Position numbers and translations under genes: made by a program
Shown here: positions 1 to 8,459 of the stretch, one piece after another
Layout: every line of letters begins with the position of its first letter
Position numbering within the stretch: the stretch's first letter is position 1
Origin: Maribacter arcticus
GTDB taxonomy: Bacteria; Bacteroidota; Bacteroidia; Flavobacteriales; Flavobacteriaceae
DNA: 64,000 nt
Assembly (NCBI RefSeq): GCF_900167935.1
Contig: NZ_FUYL01000001.1
Location: 553,471-617,470 of the forward strand
Direction: 5' to 3'
Notes under the pieces: model-generated
What the model saw: only the letters and a program-made list of their open reading frames with translations
The model's database searches: none
What the model was told of the DNA's origin: nothing

Positions 1-921
1 TAACGCTGAACTAGAACGTTCTTGTGCCAAGGTTTTTTTAGGTGATTTTTCATTAGGTAATAATTGTTTATACGTAGGGTAGATGTCCATGTTGGAAACT
101 ATTTTATCAGCTATATAATTTTTTTTAATGGTTTTTACTCCTGTAGCACTATTATTTTCTATTATAATTTGTTCAACTTTTTCGTTGAAATTAAATTGGA
201 CACCTTGGTCCAAGGCTAATTTATAGAGGCTTAAACTTATTTGATGCATTCCACCTTTTGGAAAAAATGTACCAAAATCCATTTCTAAATGTGGAATCAT
301 TGACATAATTCCAGGAGATTGATAAGGGGAGGATCCATTGTAGGTGGCATACCTATTAAATAATTGCACCAATTTAGGATTCTTAAAACTACGCTCGTTT
401 ATTTTGTTTAATGTGGAATTTACATCTAGAATTCCAATTTGCAATATTGCCTGTATAGTCTGTCTAGATAAATAAGTTTGTAATTTATGAAGTGATTTTT
501 CTAGAAATAAGGAAGCGGTCAGATCATACTTTCTTTTATTTCGCTCAATATATTTTGAAATATGCTCTGCTGGTTCATTAAAACTTTTGGCCGCAGAGTT
601 TATAAAGTCCTGTTTGTTGGAAATGGCATTAAAACGATGTCCATCTTCCCAAAAGTAGTTGCAAATATTTTTTTTTTGATTGAATTGAAAGTGGTCTTCT
701 GGTTGTTTATTAAACAGCTCAAATAATTCAGTTACTAAATGAGGCATTGTAAATAATGATGGCCCTAGATCAAATCGGAAACCATCTTGTTCTTTTGCAT
801 GCAATTTACCGCCAGGATAACTATTGGCTTCTAAAACTATGACTTCATAGCCCTTCTTTCGAAAGCGTAAAGCACTGGCTATACCAGCAATGCCGGCACC
901 AATTACCAGAACTTTAGCCAT
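1..921 (-). CDS. CrtI-family carotenoid desaturase, CrtD-like (3' end outside window)
   Basis: This is the first 307 codons of an FAD-dependent amine-oxidase/phytoene-desaturase family protein that runs off the left edge. The N-terminus has the dinucleotide-binding motif VLVIGAGIAGIASALRFRKK, followed by an ELxxxPGGK-type segment (EANSYPGGKLHAKEQDGFRFDLGPSLF) typical of CrtI enzymes. The ATG lies 2 bp after the crtZ stop, so it is the last visible gene of the operon merR-crtI-crtB-crtZ. A second CrtI paralogue beside crtI and crtZ is usually a later desaturase, such as 1-hydroxycarotenoid 3,4-desaturase (CrtD), or a ketolase/isomerase-like enzyme. The choice of CrtD is an inference from context. 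The lycopene cyclase is not in the window. Confidence 0.8.
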   Translation of the reverse strand, partial: MAKVLVIGAGIAGIASALRFRKKGYEVIVLEANSYPGGKLHAKEQDGFRFDLGPSLFTMPHLVTELFELFNKQPEDHFQFNQKKNICNYFWEDGHRFNAISNKQDFINSAAKSFNEPAEHISKYIERNKRKYDLTASLFLEKSLHKLQTYLSRQTIQAILQIGILDVNSTLNKINERSFKNPKLVQLFNRYATYNGSSPYQSPGIMSMIPHLEMDFGTFFPKGGMHQISLSLYKLALDQGVQFNFNEKVEQIIIENNSATGVKTIKKNYIADKIVSNMDIYPTYKQLLPNEKSPKKTLAQERSSSAL

Positions 922-923
922 AA

Positions 924-1370
924 TTACTTTTTAAAATACTTAAAAGGAACGAAGAGCATACCAAAACATTCTCCATCACCTTTTCCTAAATGCTTATGAT
1001 GCATTTTGTGAGCTCTTCTAACACCTCTGCTATACCAATTATTAGCGTTTCTAAAGAGTTTGAAGCGTTGGTGAATGAATATGTCATGAACTAAGAAATA
1101 AGCTATGCCATACGCCAATATTCCAAACCCTAGTGGATAGCCGTACCAAAAACCAGTGTTGCCAGAATAGAATAAAGACATACTAACGATAGCGTAAAAA
1201 ATAAAGAAGGCATCGTTTCTTTCAAACCATGATTCATGATCTTTCTTGTGGTGATCTCTATGTAAAGTCCATAGAAAACCATGCATTATAAATTTATGCG
1301 TAAACCAAGCCATAAATTCCATGAACAAAAAGGTTCCTAAAAATATTAATATCCAAACTACTATATTCAT
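924..1370 (-). CDS. crtZ: Beta-carotene hydroxylase
   Basis: A 148-residue membrane di-iron hydroxylase that adds 3-OH groups to the beta-ionone rings, turning beta-carotene into zeaxanthin. The four histidine clusters of the fatty-acid-hydroxylase fold are visible: HKFIMH near residue 25, HRDHH near 37, HDIFIH near 95, and HKMHHKH near 121. Hydrophobic segments lie at the N-terminus and around residues 55-90. The length is normal for bacterial CrtZ. Its start codon overlaps the crtB stop by one base (TAATG), so the two are translationally coupled. The presence of CrtZ suggests that the end product is zeaxanthin or a derivative such as a myxol- or saproxanthin-type pigment. Confidence 0.93.
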   Translation of the reverse strand: MNIVVWILIFLGTFLFMEFMAWFTHKFIMHGFLWTLHRDHHKKDHESWFERNDAFFIFYAIVSMSLFYSGNTGFWYGYPLGFGILAYGIAYFLVHDIFIHQRFKLFRNANNWYSRGVRRAHKMHHKHLGKGDGECFGMLFVPFKYFKK

Positions 1371-2209
1371 TATACTAAGTTCATTTTAAATTTAACATAA
1401 GACCGTGCCAAAAGACCAAATTTCTCATAGTTAGGCACCCTTATTCTCGCATTTTTAATTTCTAAAGAAGGTGTATTTTGCAGTTTTTTCAATAATTTAT
1501 AATAATATTTATAAGCTGTATAAACACCGAATTTAGCTTCTGTGGGTAAGCCGACAATTCCTTCATAACCTAACTTGAAATCTGCTTTAATTTCTTCAAC
1601 AATTCGTTTTTTAGAATTTTCATCAAGCTCTTTTAAATTGGTGTTTGGGAAATATGATCTATTTAATTCTTCAAAATCTGCCTTTACATCTCTTAAGAAA
1701 TTTACTTTTTGAAATGCCGATCCTAAAGCCATTGCAGATTCCTTTAATCTTTCATATTCCTTAACATCGCCTTTTACAAATACTTTTAAACACATTAAAC
1801 CAACAACATCTGCTGACCCATAAATGTAATCTTTGTATTCTGCATCTGTTAGATATACATTCTTTACTAAATCCATTCGCATGCTCTTCATAAAAGAATC
1901 TACCAAATGCTTAGGAATATTGAACGTATGAAAGGTATGTTGAAAAGAATTTAAAATAGGATTCAGACTAATTTTATCAATTAGAGCGGACTCTAGCTCT
2001 TGTTCAAATTTATCAAAGAGTACTACTTTGTTATAATCATGAAATGTATCTACAATTTCATCGGCAAAGCGAACAAAACCGTAAATATTATATATATGGC
2101 CACGAATAGAAGAATGAAGCATCTTTGTTGCTAAAGCAAACGAAGTGCTGTATCGTTCAGTAACGACTTTACTACATTGGTACGAGACTTCGTCAAAAGT
2201 TACTTTCAT
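1370..2209 (-). CDS. crtB: Phytoene synthase
   Basis: A 279-residue squalene/phytoene synthase family enzyme that condenses two geranylgeranyl diphosphates to phytoene. Two aspartate-rich Mg-diphosphate motifs are visible: RFADEIVDTF near residue 47 (DxxxD type) and NFLRDVKADFEE near 171. The YGSADVVG segment near residue 130 also fits the family. The length is at the short end for CrtB and typical of Bacteroidota. It lies between crtI (8-bp gap) and crtZ (1-bp overlap) in one transcription unit. No geranylgeranyl-diphosphate synthase gene is present in the window. Confidence 0.94.
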   Translation of the reverse strand: MKVTFDEVSYQCSKVVTERYSTSFALATKMLHSSIRGHIYNIYGFVRFADEIVDTFHDYNKVVLFDKFEQELESALIDKISLNPILNSFQHTFHTFNIPKHLVDSFMKSMRMDLVKNVYLTDAEYKDYIYGSADVVGLMCLKVFVKGDVKEYERLKESAMALGSAFQKVNFLRDVKADFEELNRSYFPNTNLKELDENSKKRIVEEIKADFKLGYEGIVGLPTEAKFGVYTAYKYYYKLLKKLQNTPSLEIKNARIRVPNYEKFGLLARSYVKFKMNLV

Positions 2210-2217
2210 GCGTTAAA

Positions 2218-3675
2218 CTAATTATCTTTTATAATTAATTCTGACACTAATTTACCAGAGATCAATGCGGGAGGAACTCCGGGGCCAGGTACAGTCAGTT
2301 GCCCTGTAAAATATAAATCAGTTACTTTTTTACTTCTTAAATTGGGTCTCAAAAACGCCGTTTGCGTAAGAGTGTTTGCCATGCCATAGGCATTTCCTTT
2401 ATATGAGTTGTACCGCTCCTTAAAATCATTAACGCAAAATATTTCCTTGAATATAATATTATTTCTGATGTTTTGACCAGTTCTTAATTCGAATCTATTC
2501 ATAATTAATTCGAAATATTGGTCTCTTAAATCTTGTGTATCTTCTAAATTGGTAGCAATGGGTACCAAGAAAAAACCGGTTTCGCAATCTTTTGGAGCCA
2601 TGCTAGTGTCCGTTATTGATGGAAAATTCGCATAAAATAATGGATTCGATGGCCATTGTGGGTTATCGTATATTTCTTTTGCGTGCAACTCAAAATCGGT
2701 ATCAAAAAACAGATTATGATGCTCAACATTTTTTAATTTGGTATCAAAGCCAATATAAAAGAGTAATGATGATGGCGCAAATACTTTCTTGTCCCAATAC
2801 TCCTCTGAATATTGCCTATATTTTTGTTCAAGTAAGCTTTCTGAATGATGATAGTCTGCACCGCTCAAGATTACATCTGCATTAAATATTTTTCCGCCAG
2901 ATGATACTCCTGTTGCTTTTCCGTTAGATACTAATATTTTATCAATGGGCATGGAAGTATGCATAGTAACACCCAGTTCAATAGCAAGATTTTGCATGGC
3001 TTTTATCACTTCATACATTCCGCCTTTAGGATGCCACGTACCTAAACCAAAATCAGCAAAGTTCATAAAACTATAAAATGAGGGCGTTTTGCTAGGTTTT
3101 GCACCTAAAAATAGTACGGGAAATTCTAAAGTAGATATCAATTTTGGATTTTTAAATCGCTTTCTAACTTGAGAACTTATAGTCTTAAAAAATTGGTCGA
3201 CTTTTAAAATGGTTTCTTTGGTTACTAACTCTAAGGGAGAAAGGCCAGGTCTTAAAACAATTTTATTGATGGCAATATCATAATTAATTTGAGCCTCTCG
3301 TATGAACTTTTTCAATTCTTTTGAGCTACCAGATTCAATTCTTTCAAATTCCACACAAATTTTATCCATCGAATCACCAATGGTAATGATGTCGTCAGAA
3401 AAGAAGATTTTATATGCAGGGCTTAATTTATCTAGTTGATAATAATCGGAAGTTTTCTTATTGAAATCAGCAAAGAATTTATCGAAAATATCTGGCATCC
3501 AGTACCAGCTTGGCCCCATGTCAAAGGTGAAACCGCCTTTAACAAATTGAGAAGCTCGACCACCTAAAGAGTCGTTTTTTTCATAAACAGAAACGTTCCA
3601 CCCATCTTTTGCCAAGTAACACGCTGCTGATAAAGATGCGAAACCAGAACCTATTACGATGCAATTTTTCTTCAT
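2218..3675 (-). CDS. crtI: Phytoene desaturase
   Basis: A 485-residue FAD-dependent desaturase that converts phytoene to lycopene. The N-terminus has the Rossmann motif CIVIGSGFASLSAACYLAKD, followed by YEKNDSLGGRASQF and FDMGPSWYWMPD. The C-terminus has the CrtI signature YFTGQLTVPGPGVPPALISG, which closes the FAD site. The length is typical of bacterial CrtI. It starts 14 bp after the merR stop, so regulator and pathway are probably cotranscribed. No frameshift or missing motif is seen. Confidence 0.95.
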   Translation of the reverse strand: MKKNCIVIGSGFASLSAACYLAKDGWNVSVYEKNDSLGGRASQFVKGGFTFDMGPSWYWMPDIFDKFFADFNKKTSDYYQLDKLSPAYKIFFSDDIITIGDSMDKICVEFERIESGSSKELKKFIREAQINYDIAINKIVLRPGLSPLELVTKETILKVDQFFKTISSQVRKRFKNPKLISTLEFPVLFLGAKPSKTPSFYSFMNFADFGLGTWHPKGGMYEVIKAMQNLAIELGVTMHTSMPIDKILVSNGKATGVSSGGKIFNADVILSGADYHHSESLLEQKYRQYSEEYWDKKVFAPSSLLFYIGFDTKLKNVEHHNLFFDTDFELHAKEIYDNPQWPSNPLFYANFPSITDTSMAPKDCETGFFLVPIATNLEDTQDLRDQYFELIMNRFELRTGQNIRNNIIFKEIFCVNDFKERYNSYKGNAYGMANTLTQTAFLRPNLRSKKVTDLYFTGQLTVPGPGVPPALISGKLVSELIIKDN

Positions 3676-3689
3676 TTATTAACTTTCAA

Positions 3690-4589
3690 TTAAAGGTTAC
3701 TCACCAAATTGTCTATAGAATGAAACGTTCTACAAAAGCTTGGTTTTGTTTTTTCGTCAATATAATGGGTTTGTCTTCCCAATATCCAAAAATTAGGATT
3801 GTTGTAATTTGACACCAATGTATTAAAATCTTCTAGGTACTTATTTATGCGGTCTTTCTCAGGAAAAACGGTGAAATATGATACAAAATAGATATCATCA
3901 AAATATTTTAAAACGTCTTCTAGATTTTCCATCGGAATGGTTGGTCCTAGATAAATACATTTATATCCTTTTAAGATTATTTCATAATTAATATATAAAA
4001 GGCCTATATCATGAATTTCGTTTTCAGGTAAAAAAGCGACAAAAACTTTATCTTTTTTTGTTGGTTCTAAGTGTTGAAGCTTTTCGGTATTCAGCAGAAT
4101 TTTTTGTTTAATTAAACTACTGATAAAATGTTCATGTGCAGGACTAATAGTATCTGTTTGCCATAAAAGACCTAATTCGTTTAACAAGGGCACAAATGTT
4201 TCCTTAAATATTTCACGAAAAGAATTCTCTCCTAAAAGAGCATTATAGGTATTAAAAAACATGGTCTGGTCAAAATTGATCATCGCTAATTTAAACGCAT
4301 TAATGGCCTGACTTTTATGACTATGCTTTGCTACAATTTCTCTTACAACATAGGGTATGTCATGGTCTGAAATTTTTGCGATTTTAGAAATCTTATGACC
4401 GTTATTATACAAAAGCGTAACATTGAGTAGTTTTTGTAAGCTTGAAAGGCTATACATTCTAATGTTAGTGTCTGTTCTTTCTGGTGATAATAGATTATAT
4501 CTTTTTTCCCAAATTCGAATAGTATGTGCTTTAATACCAGAGAGGTTTTCTAAATCTCTAATACTAAATTGCTTTTTTACATTGTTCAT
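3690..4589 (-). CDS. MerR-family cobalamin-binding regulator, CarH/LitR-like
   Basis: A 299-residue regulator with an N-terminal MerR winged helix (FSIRDLENLSGIKAHTIRIWEKRY), a helical-bundle domain and a C-terminal B12-binding domain. Numbered from the ATG at 4589, W143 is followed after nine residues by E153-H154 (W-x9-EH), and E191-I-H193-D-I-G196 matches the ExHxxG cobalamin motif. These are the residues that hold adenosylcobalamin in the CarH/LitR photoreceptors, which repress carotenoid genes in the dark. A longer frame starts at a TTG (4613), but that TTG is part of a TAAATTTG promoter box, so the ATG is preferred. As the first gene of the crt operon it would control itself too. Light sensing is inferred from motifs only. 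Confidence 0.85.
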   Translation of the reverse strand: MNNVKKQFSIRDLENLSGIKAHTIRIWEKRYNLLSPERTDTNIRMYSLSSLQKLLNVTLLYNNGHKISKIAKISDHDIPYVVREIVAKHSHKSQAINAFKLAMINFDQTMFFNTYNALLGENSFREIFKETFVPLLNELGLLWQTDTISPAHEHFISSLIKQKILLNTEKLQHLEPTKKDKVFVAFLPENEIHDIGLLYINYEIILKGYKCIYLGPTIPMENLEDVLKYFDDIYFVSYFTVFPEKDRINKYLEDFNTLVSNYNNPNFWILGRQTHYIDEKTKPSFCRTFHSIDNLVSNL

Positions 4590-4610
4590 GTTTTCTAAAA
4601 AAGGATTAAA

Positions 4611-4618
4611 CAAATTTA
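4611..4618 (-). promoter_or_regulatory. -7 promoter box of the carotenoid operon
   Basis: On the minus strand TAAATTTG matches the Bacteroidota -7 consensus TAnnTTTG and lies 21 bp before the merR ATG. I see no TTG -33 element 19-23 bp upstream, which would fit a regulated promoter. Confidence 0.55.
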
Positions 4619-4667
4619 CAATTAATTGGTTTGTCTAGTACTACTGGAAAGTTAAAATTATCAAAAT

Positions 4668-4698
4668 AAAAAAGGCTAGATACAAATCTAGCCTTTTT
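4668..4698 (-). terminator. Rho-independent terminator after tRNA-Leu
   Basis: The inverted repeat AAAGGCTAGAT / ATCTAGCCTTT has a 4-base loop and T runs on both sides. It directly follows the 3' end of the minus-strand tRNA and separates it from the carotenoid operon promoter. Confidence 0.85.
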
Positions 4699-4699
4699 G

Positions 4700-4783
4700 T
4701 GCCCACGACTAGATTCGAACTAGCACGTCCTTACGAACACTACCCCCTCAAGGTAGCATGTCTACCAATTTCACCACGTGGGC
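4700..4783 (-). tRNA. tRNA-Leu(GAG)
   Basis: An 84-nt class II tRNA. Acceptor strands GCCCACG and CGTGGGC pair, the anticodon stem CTACC/GGTAG encloses TTGAGGG with anticodon GAG, the T loop is GTTCGAATC, and there is a long variable arm (GTGTTCGTAAGGACGT). Discriminator A is at 4700, and the 3' CCA is not encoded. Confidence 0.96.
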
Positions 4784-4869
4784 AATTGTTTATTTATAGA
4801 AGCGCAAATATAGAAACCTATCTTTCATTATAAAATATTTGTGGATAATAAATAAGGAAAACCACTATT

Positions 4870-5721
4870 CTAGATGAAAATGGATTGTTGGTATTGTGTA
4901 GGGGTTACGCCTTTTATCTTTTTAAATTTTTTGTTGAAGTTCGAAATTGAATTAAAACCAGACAAATCAGAAATAAGGTTAATGTTCAATTCATTCTTAG
5001 AACTGAGTAATTGGCATGCATGTTCTACTCTAAGCTCGATTAAAAATTGAAAAAAAGTTTTATTGGTACGTTGTTTAAAAAAGCGGCAAAATGCATTGGG
5101 TGTCATGAAAGCCATTTTAGAGATTTCTTTTAACGCAATTGGTTTTTGAAAGTTCTTGAAAACAAAATCGAATATCACTTGTAAGCGCTCACCTTCATTG
5201 GATGTTAAGGTTTTCGAGTAAATAAATTTGCTCAATGGCTCAATGGTTACTGTACTTAAGAGTGCTAATAGCTTTAAAAAAGTAACAAATCGTTCTAACT
5301 TGTCTTGAGATGATAGTTTTAATATGGAATCTGATGTCTGTTTTTTGCCTGATAATACTTTGAATCCACAATTTGAATTCAAGAAAAAAGATTGTAAATC
5401 TTTGAAATAAGGTAACTTGAAAAAATCAACTCCGAATGTATTTTCGGTAAAGAAAATAGTAACCATATGAGCGTTTAATTCACCCGGTATGCTCTTAAAA
5501 ATATGTGGAAGATTACTACCTATTACATAAATATCCCCTATTGAAAACTGATGTATACTATCACCAACCAATAATTTTCCTGTACCATTTATGATATAGC
5601 TGATCTGTATTTCTTCGTGTTGATGTAAGCGATTATAGAATAAAGGCTCTTTGTCAATCTGAACAATTAAATGTTCATCTACAGGTTTCGGTATTTTAAA
5701 AGGATACACTTTCATTTGCAT
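4870..5721 (-). CDS. AraC-family transcriptional regulator
   Basis: A 283-residue regulator with an N-terminal cupin-like effector domain (HQHEEIQISYIINGTGKLLVG.. around residues 33-55) and two C-terminal helix-turn-helix motifs. The second HTH ends in the family signature SGFNSISNFNKKFKKIKGVTPTQYQ. It is divergent from the 4-hydroxyproline catabolic operon across 126 bp, which makes it the likely local regulator, with hydroxyproline or a pathway intermediate as inducer (inferred). Two in-frame ATG codons, 5721 and 5715, are equally possible starts. Confidence 0.88.
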   Translation of the reverse strand: MQMKVYPFKIPKPVDEHLIVQIDKEPLFYNRLHQHEEIQISYIINGTGKLLVGDSIHQFSIGDIYVIGSNLPHIFKSIPGELNAHMVTIFFTENTFGVDFFKLPYFKDLQSFFLNSNCGFKVLSGKKQTSDSILKLSSQDKLERFVTFLKLLALLSTVTIEPLSKFIYSKTLTSNEGERLQVIFDFVFKNFQKPIALKEISKMAFMTPNAFCRFFKQRTNKTFFQFLIELRVEHACQLLSSKNELNINLISDLSGFNSISNFNKKFKKIKGVTPTQYQQSIFI

Positions 5722-5817
5722 CTAATTTATCATTTTAAATCATATAAAAGATAATAATAGGGTAGAATAGTCTCAGGTCTGGTTAATATGTTAGTACAAA
5801 GTTTAGTATGCTACTTG

Positions 5818-5825
5818 TAGTTTTG
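5818..5825 (+). promoter_or_regulatory. -7 box of the hydroxyproline operon
   Basis: TAGTTTTG matches TAnnTTTG and lies 22 bp before the ATG. The downstream leader (GGTATCACTAAAAATAGA) is nearly the same as the leader before the aldehyde dehydrogenase gene. No good -33 TTG is seen, which would fit activation by the divergent AraC protein. Confidence 0.55.
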
Positions 5826-5847
5826 GGTATCACTAAAAATAGATAAG

Positions 5848-6765
5848 ATGAGTATATCATGGAAAGGCGTTATGCCTGCGGTTACTACCAAGTTTACCAA
5901 TAAAGATGAATTAGATTTAGATATGTTTTCAGTTAACATTAAAGCGCAATTAGACGCTGGTGTTAGCGGAATAATACTTGGGGGTACTTTAGGAGAAGCG
6001 AGTACACTTACCTATGATGAGAAAAAAATATTAATGAAGGAAACCGTAAAGCTTGTTAAGGGCGAGGTTCCTGTAATAATTAATATAGCAGAGCAGACTA
6101 CTAAAGGTGCTATTCATGCTGCAGAAGTTGCCGAAGAATGTGGTGCTACTGGTTTAATGATGCTGCCGCCAATGCGCTATAAGGCCAATGATTACGAAAC
6201 GGTAACTTACTTTAAGGAAACTGCCAAAAGCACAAGCTTACCGATTATGATTTATAATAACCCTATAGATTACGGTATTATGGTTACTTTAGATATGTTC
6301 GATGAGCTAATGATTTGTGATAATATACAAGCAGTTAAAGAATCGACGAGAGATATTTCAAATATTACCCGAATAAAATCTAGATTCGGTAATCGTTTAA
6401 AAGTTTTAACAGGTGTCGATACTTTAGGATTAGAAAGTGTTTTAATGGGTGCCGATGGTTGGGTAGCTGGTCTTGTATGTGCTTTTCCAGCAGAAACTTG
6501 TGCTGTTTACGAGCTTGCAAAAGCAGGAAGAATAGCAGAAGCTTTAGAGATATATAGATGGTTCTTGCCATTATTAGAATTAGATATTAGTCCGCAATTG
6601 GTTCAAAATATTAAAATGGCAGAAGTGGCTACAGGTATCGGTACTGAAAATGTACGTGCGCCAAGGTTGCCTTTAATCGGTGCGGAAAGAGAACGTGTAG
6701 CTGCTGTTATTAAAAAAGGAATGGCATCTAGACCTAAATTACCAGAGTATAAAGGAATTAACTAG
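5848..6765 (+). CDS. DapA-family 1-pyrroline-4-hydroxy-2-carboxylate deaminase
   Basis: A 305-residue class I aldolase-fold protein of the dihydrodipicolinate synthase/N-acetylneuraminate lyase family. The Schiff-base lysine is K164 (AVKEST) and the catalytic tyrosine is Y136 (MIYNNP). The GGTLGEAST motif replaces GTTGE and is typical of relatives that act on other oxo acids. In the 4-hydroxyproline pathway this family deaminates and dehydrates pyrroline-4-hydroxy-2-carboxylate to 2-oxoglutarate semialdehyde. The assignment rests on its neighbours, since all other pathway steps are encoded downstream. True lysine-pathway DapA is less likely in this setting. Confidence 0.88.
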   Translation: MSISWKGVMPAVTTKFTNKDELDLDMFSVNIKAQLDAGVSGIILGGTLGEASTLTYDEKKILMKETVKLVKGEVPVIINIAEQTTKGAIHAAEVAEECGATGLMMLPPMRYKANDYETVTYFKETAKSTSLPIMIYNNPIDYGIMVTLDMFDELMICDNIQAVKESTRDISNITRIKSRFGNRLKVLTGVDTLGLESVLMGADGWVAGLVCAFPAETCAVYELAKAGRIAEALEIYRWFLPLLELDISPQLVQNIKMAEVATGIGTENVRAPRLPLIGAERERVAAVIKKGMASRPKLPEYKGIN

Positions 6766-6853
6766 TTGTATTTTAATTAGTTATGATGAAATCAGAAAAT
6801 TATTTAGATTGAAAAGTAAAGTAAGAATCAGAAATTATTACAGGTTCTTTCTT

Positions 6854-6861
6854 TATTTTTG
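6854..6861 (+). promoter_or_regulatory. -7 box before the aldehyde dehydrogenase gene
   Basis: TATTTTTG lies 21 bp before the ATG at 6883. The segment from here to the start codon closely resembles the one at 5818-5848 (shared TTTTGrGTAyCAC followed by AAAAATAGA), so the operon seems to have two related promoters. Confidence 0.5.
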
Positions 6862-6882
6862 AGTACCACATAAAAATAGAAA

Positions 6883-8457
6883 ATGATAAGCGGAAAAAAT
6901 ATAATAGGAAACAAGTTATCAAAACAAGGAGATGTAACCTATAAAACATTCAATCCTAAAACCAATAAAGAGACCGATTTTACATTTTACGAGGCGACAT
7001 CGGTCGAGATTAATGAAGCGGTTGAATTGGCTTCTGAAGCTTATAAGGTTTATAAAGATATTTCTGGCATTAAAAAAGCTGGTTTTTTAGAAGCGATAGC
7101 TCTTGAAATTGAGGCTTTGGGAGATGAATTGATAGAAACCTATTGTAAAGAATCTGGTTTGCCAGAAGGTAGGGCCCGCGGAGAACGTGGTCGTACTATG
7201 GGACAATTAAGAGCGTTTGCGGCGCTATTGAAAGAAGGTTCTTGGGTAGAGGCTGTAATTGAAAAAGGACAACCAGACCGAGAGCCAATGCCTAAAGCCG
7301 ATATTAGAAAAATGTTATTTCCATTAGGTCCGGTGGTGGTTTTTGGAGCCAGTAATTTTCCATTGGCATTTTCGACTGCTGGTGGTGATACCGCAAGCGC
7401 GCTTGCGGCAGGATGCCCTGTGATTGTAAAAAGTCACCCAATGCACTCAGGAACTGGCGAATTGGTTTCTATGGCAATTATAAAAGCCGCTCAGCAAACA
7501 GGAATGCCAAATGGAGTTTTCTCAAACTTAAATAGTAGTGGTTTTGAGGTTGGTCAACAATTGGTAAAACACCCTAAAGTGAAGGCTGTTGGTTTTACTG
7601 GTAGTTTACATGGTGGTATGGCCTTATATAAATTGGCAAACGAACGCGATGAGCCTATTCCTGTTTTTGCAGAAATGGGCAGTATAAACCCAGTAGTAAT
7701 TTTTCCTTCTGCACTTGAGGCTTCTGGCCAAGTTTGGGCAACCAAATACGCATCATCTATAACTATGGGGGCAGGTCAATTTTGCACCAACCCTGGTTTG
7801 GTTTTAGGTATAAAAGGAGAGCAAATGGATGCTTTTGCCAAAACCTTATCTCAAGAAATTCTTAAGCTTGAGCCTACTTCCATGTTGCATCCAAATATAT
7901 ATGGTAAATATACCGAGGGTAAAAATGATTTGTCTGGGCAAGATGGGGTTACTGTTATCGCAGATTATACAAAAGAAACTAGTGCGAATGTAGCGCGACC
8001 AACAATACTAAAGGTAAGTGGTGCTAAGTTTTTAGCGAATGCAAAACTTCATAAAGAGGTTTTCGGGCCTTTCTCTGTAATTGTAAGTTGCAAAGACGCG
8101 GCACAACTAGAAGAAGTATTAAATAATTTAGAAGGCCAACTAACAGGTACAATATTAGGAAACGAAAAGGATTTTGCAACGTATGGTAATGTTGTTGATA
8201 CACTTCAAAGCAGGGTAGGGCGAATTTTATTTAATGGCGTACCTACCGGTGTAGAAGTTTGTTCTTCAATGGTTCATGGTGGGCCATTTCCTGCATCGAC
8301 CGATGCTCGTTTCACTTCTGTGGGTACGTCGGCTATCAAAAGATGGGTGCGCCCAGTTTCTTTTCAAGATTGGCCGAATAAATTTCTTCCAAAAGCACTA
8401 CAAGATGAAAATCCTTTAGGGATAGTACGTTTAGAAGAAGGCAGTTATACCAATTAA
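6883..8457 (+). CDS. 2-oxoglutarate semialdehyde dehydrogenase (ALDH superfamily)
   Basis: A 524-residue NAD(P)-dependent aldehyde dehydrogenase. The catalytic cysteine is C301 (GQFCTNPG), the general-base glutamate is in FAEMGSINPV, and the cofactor-binding segment GFTGSLHGG lies upstream. The overall character (VFGASNFPLAFSTAGGDTASALAAGCPV) matches the ketoglutarate-semialdehyde dehydrogenase branch rather than betaine or succinate-semialdehyde enzymes. It would oxidise the product of the upstream deaminase to 2-oxoglutarate for the TCA cycle. It starts 117 bp after that gene, behind its own candidate promoter, and ends 2 bp before the DUF885 gene. Confidence 0.92.
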   Translation: MISGKNIIGNKLSKQGDVTYKTFNPKTNKETDFTFYEATSVEINEAVELASEAYKVYKDISGIKKAGFLEAIALEIEALGDELIETYCKESGLPEGRARGERGRTMGQLRAFAALLKEGSWVEAVIEKGQPDREPMPKADIRKMLFPLGPVVVFGASNFPLAFSTAGGDTASALAAGCPVIVKSHPMHSGTGELVSMAIIKAAQQTGMPNGVFSNLNSSGFEVGQQLVKHPKVKAVGFTGSLHGGMALYKLANERDEPIPVFAEMGSINPVVIFPSALEASGQVWATKYASSITMGAGQFCTNPGLVLGIKGEQMDAFAKTLSQEILKLEPTSMLHPNIYGKYTEGKNDLSGQDGVTVIADYTKETSANVARPTILKVSGAKFLANAKLHKEVFGPFSVIVSCKDAAQLEEVLNNLEGQLTGTILGNEKDFATYGNVVDTLQSRVGRILFNGVPTGVEVCSSMVHGGPFPASTDARFTSVGTSAIKRWVRPVSFQDWPNKFLPKALQDENPLGIVRLEEGSYTN

Positions 8458-8459
8458 AA

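Noticed and set aside
4590..4613. TTG start for the MerR regulator
   Set aside because: It would be inside the TAAATTTG promoter box; the ATG at 4589 begins the MerR domain properly.
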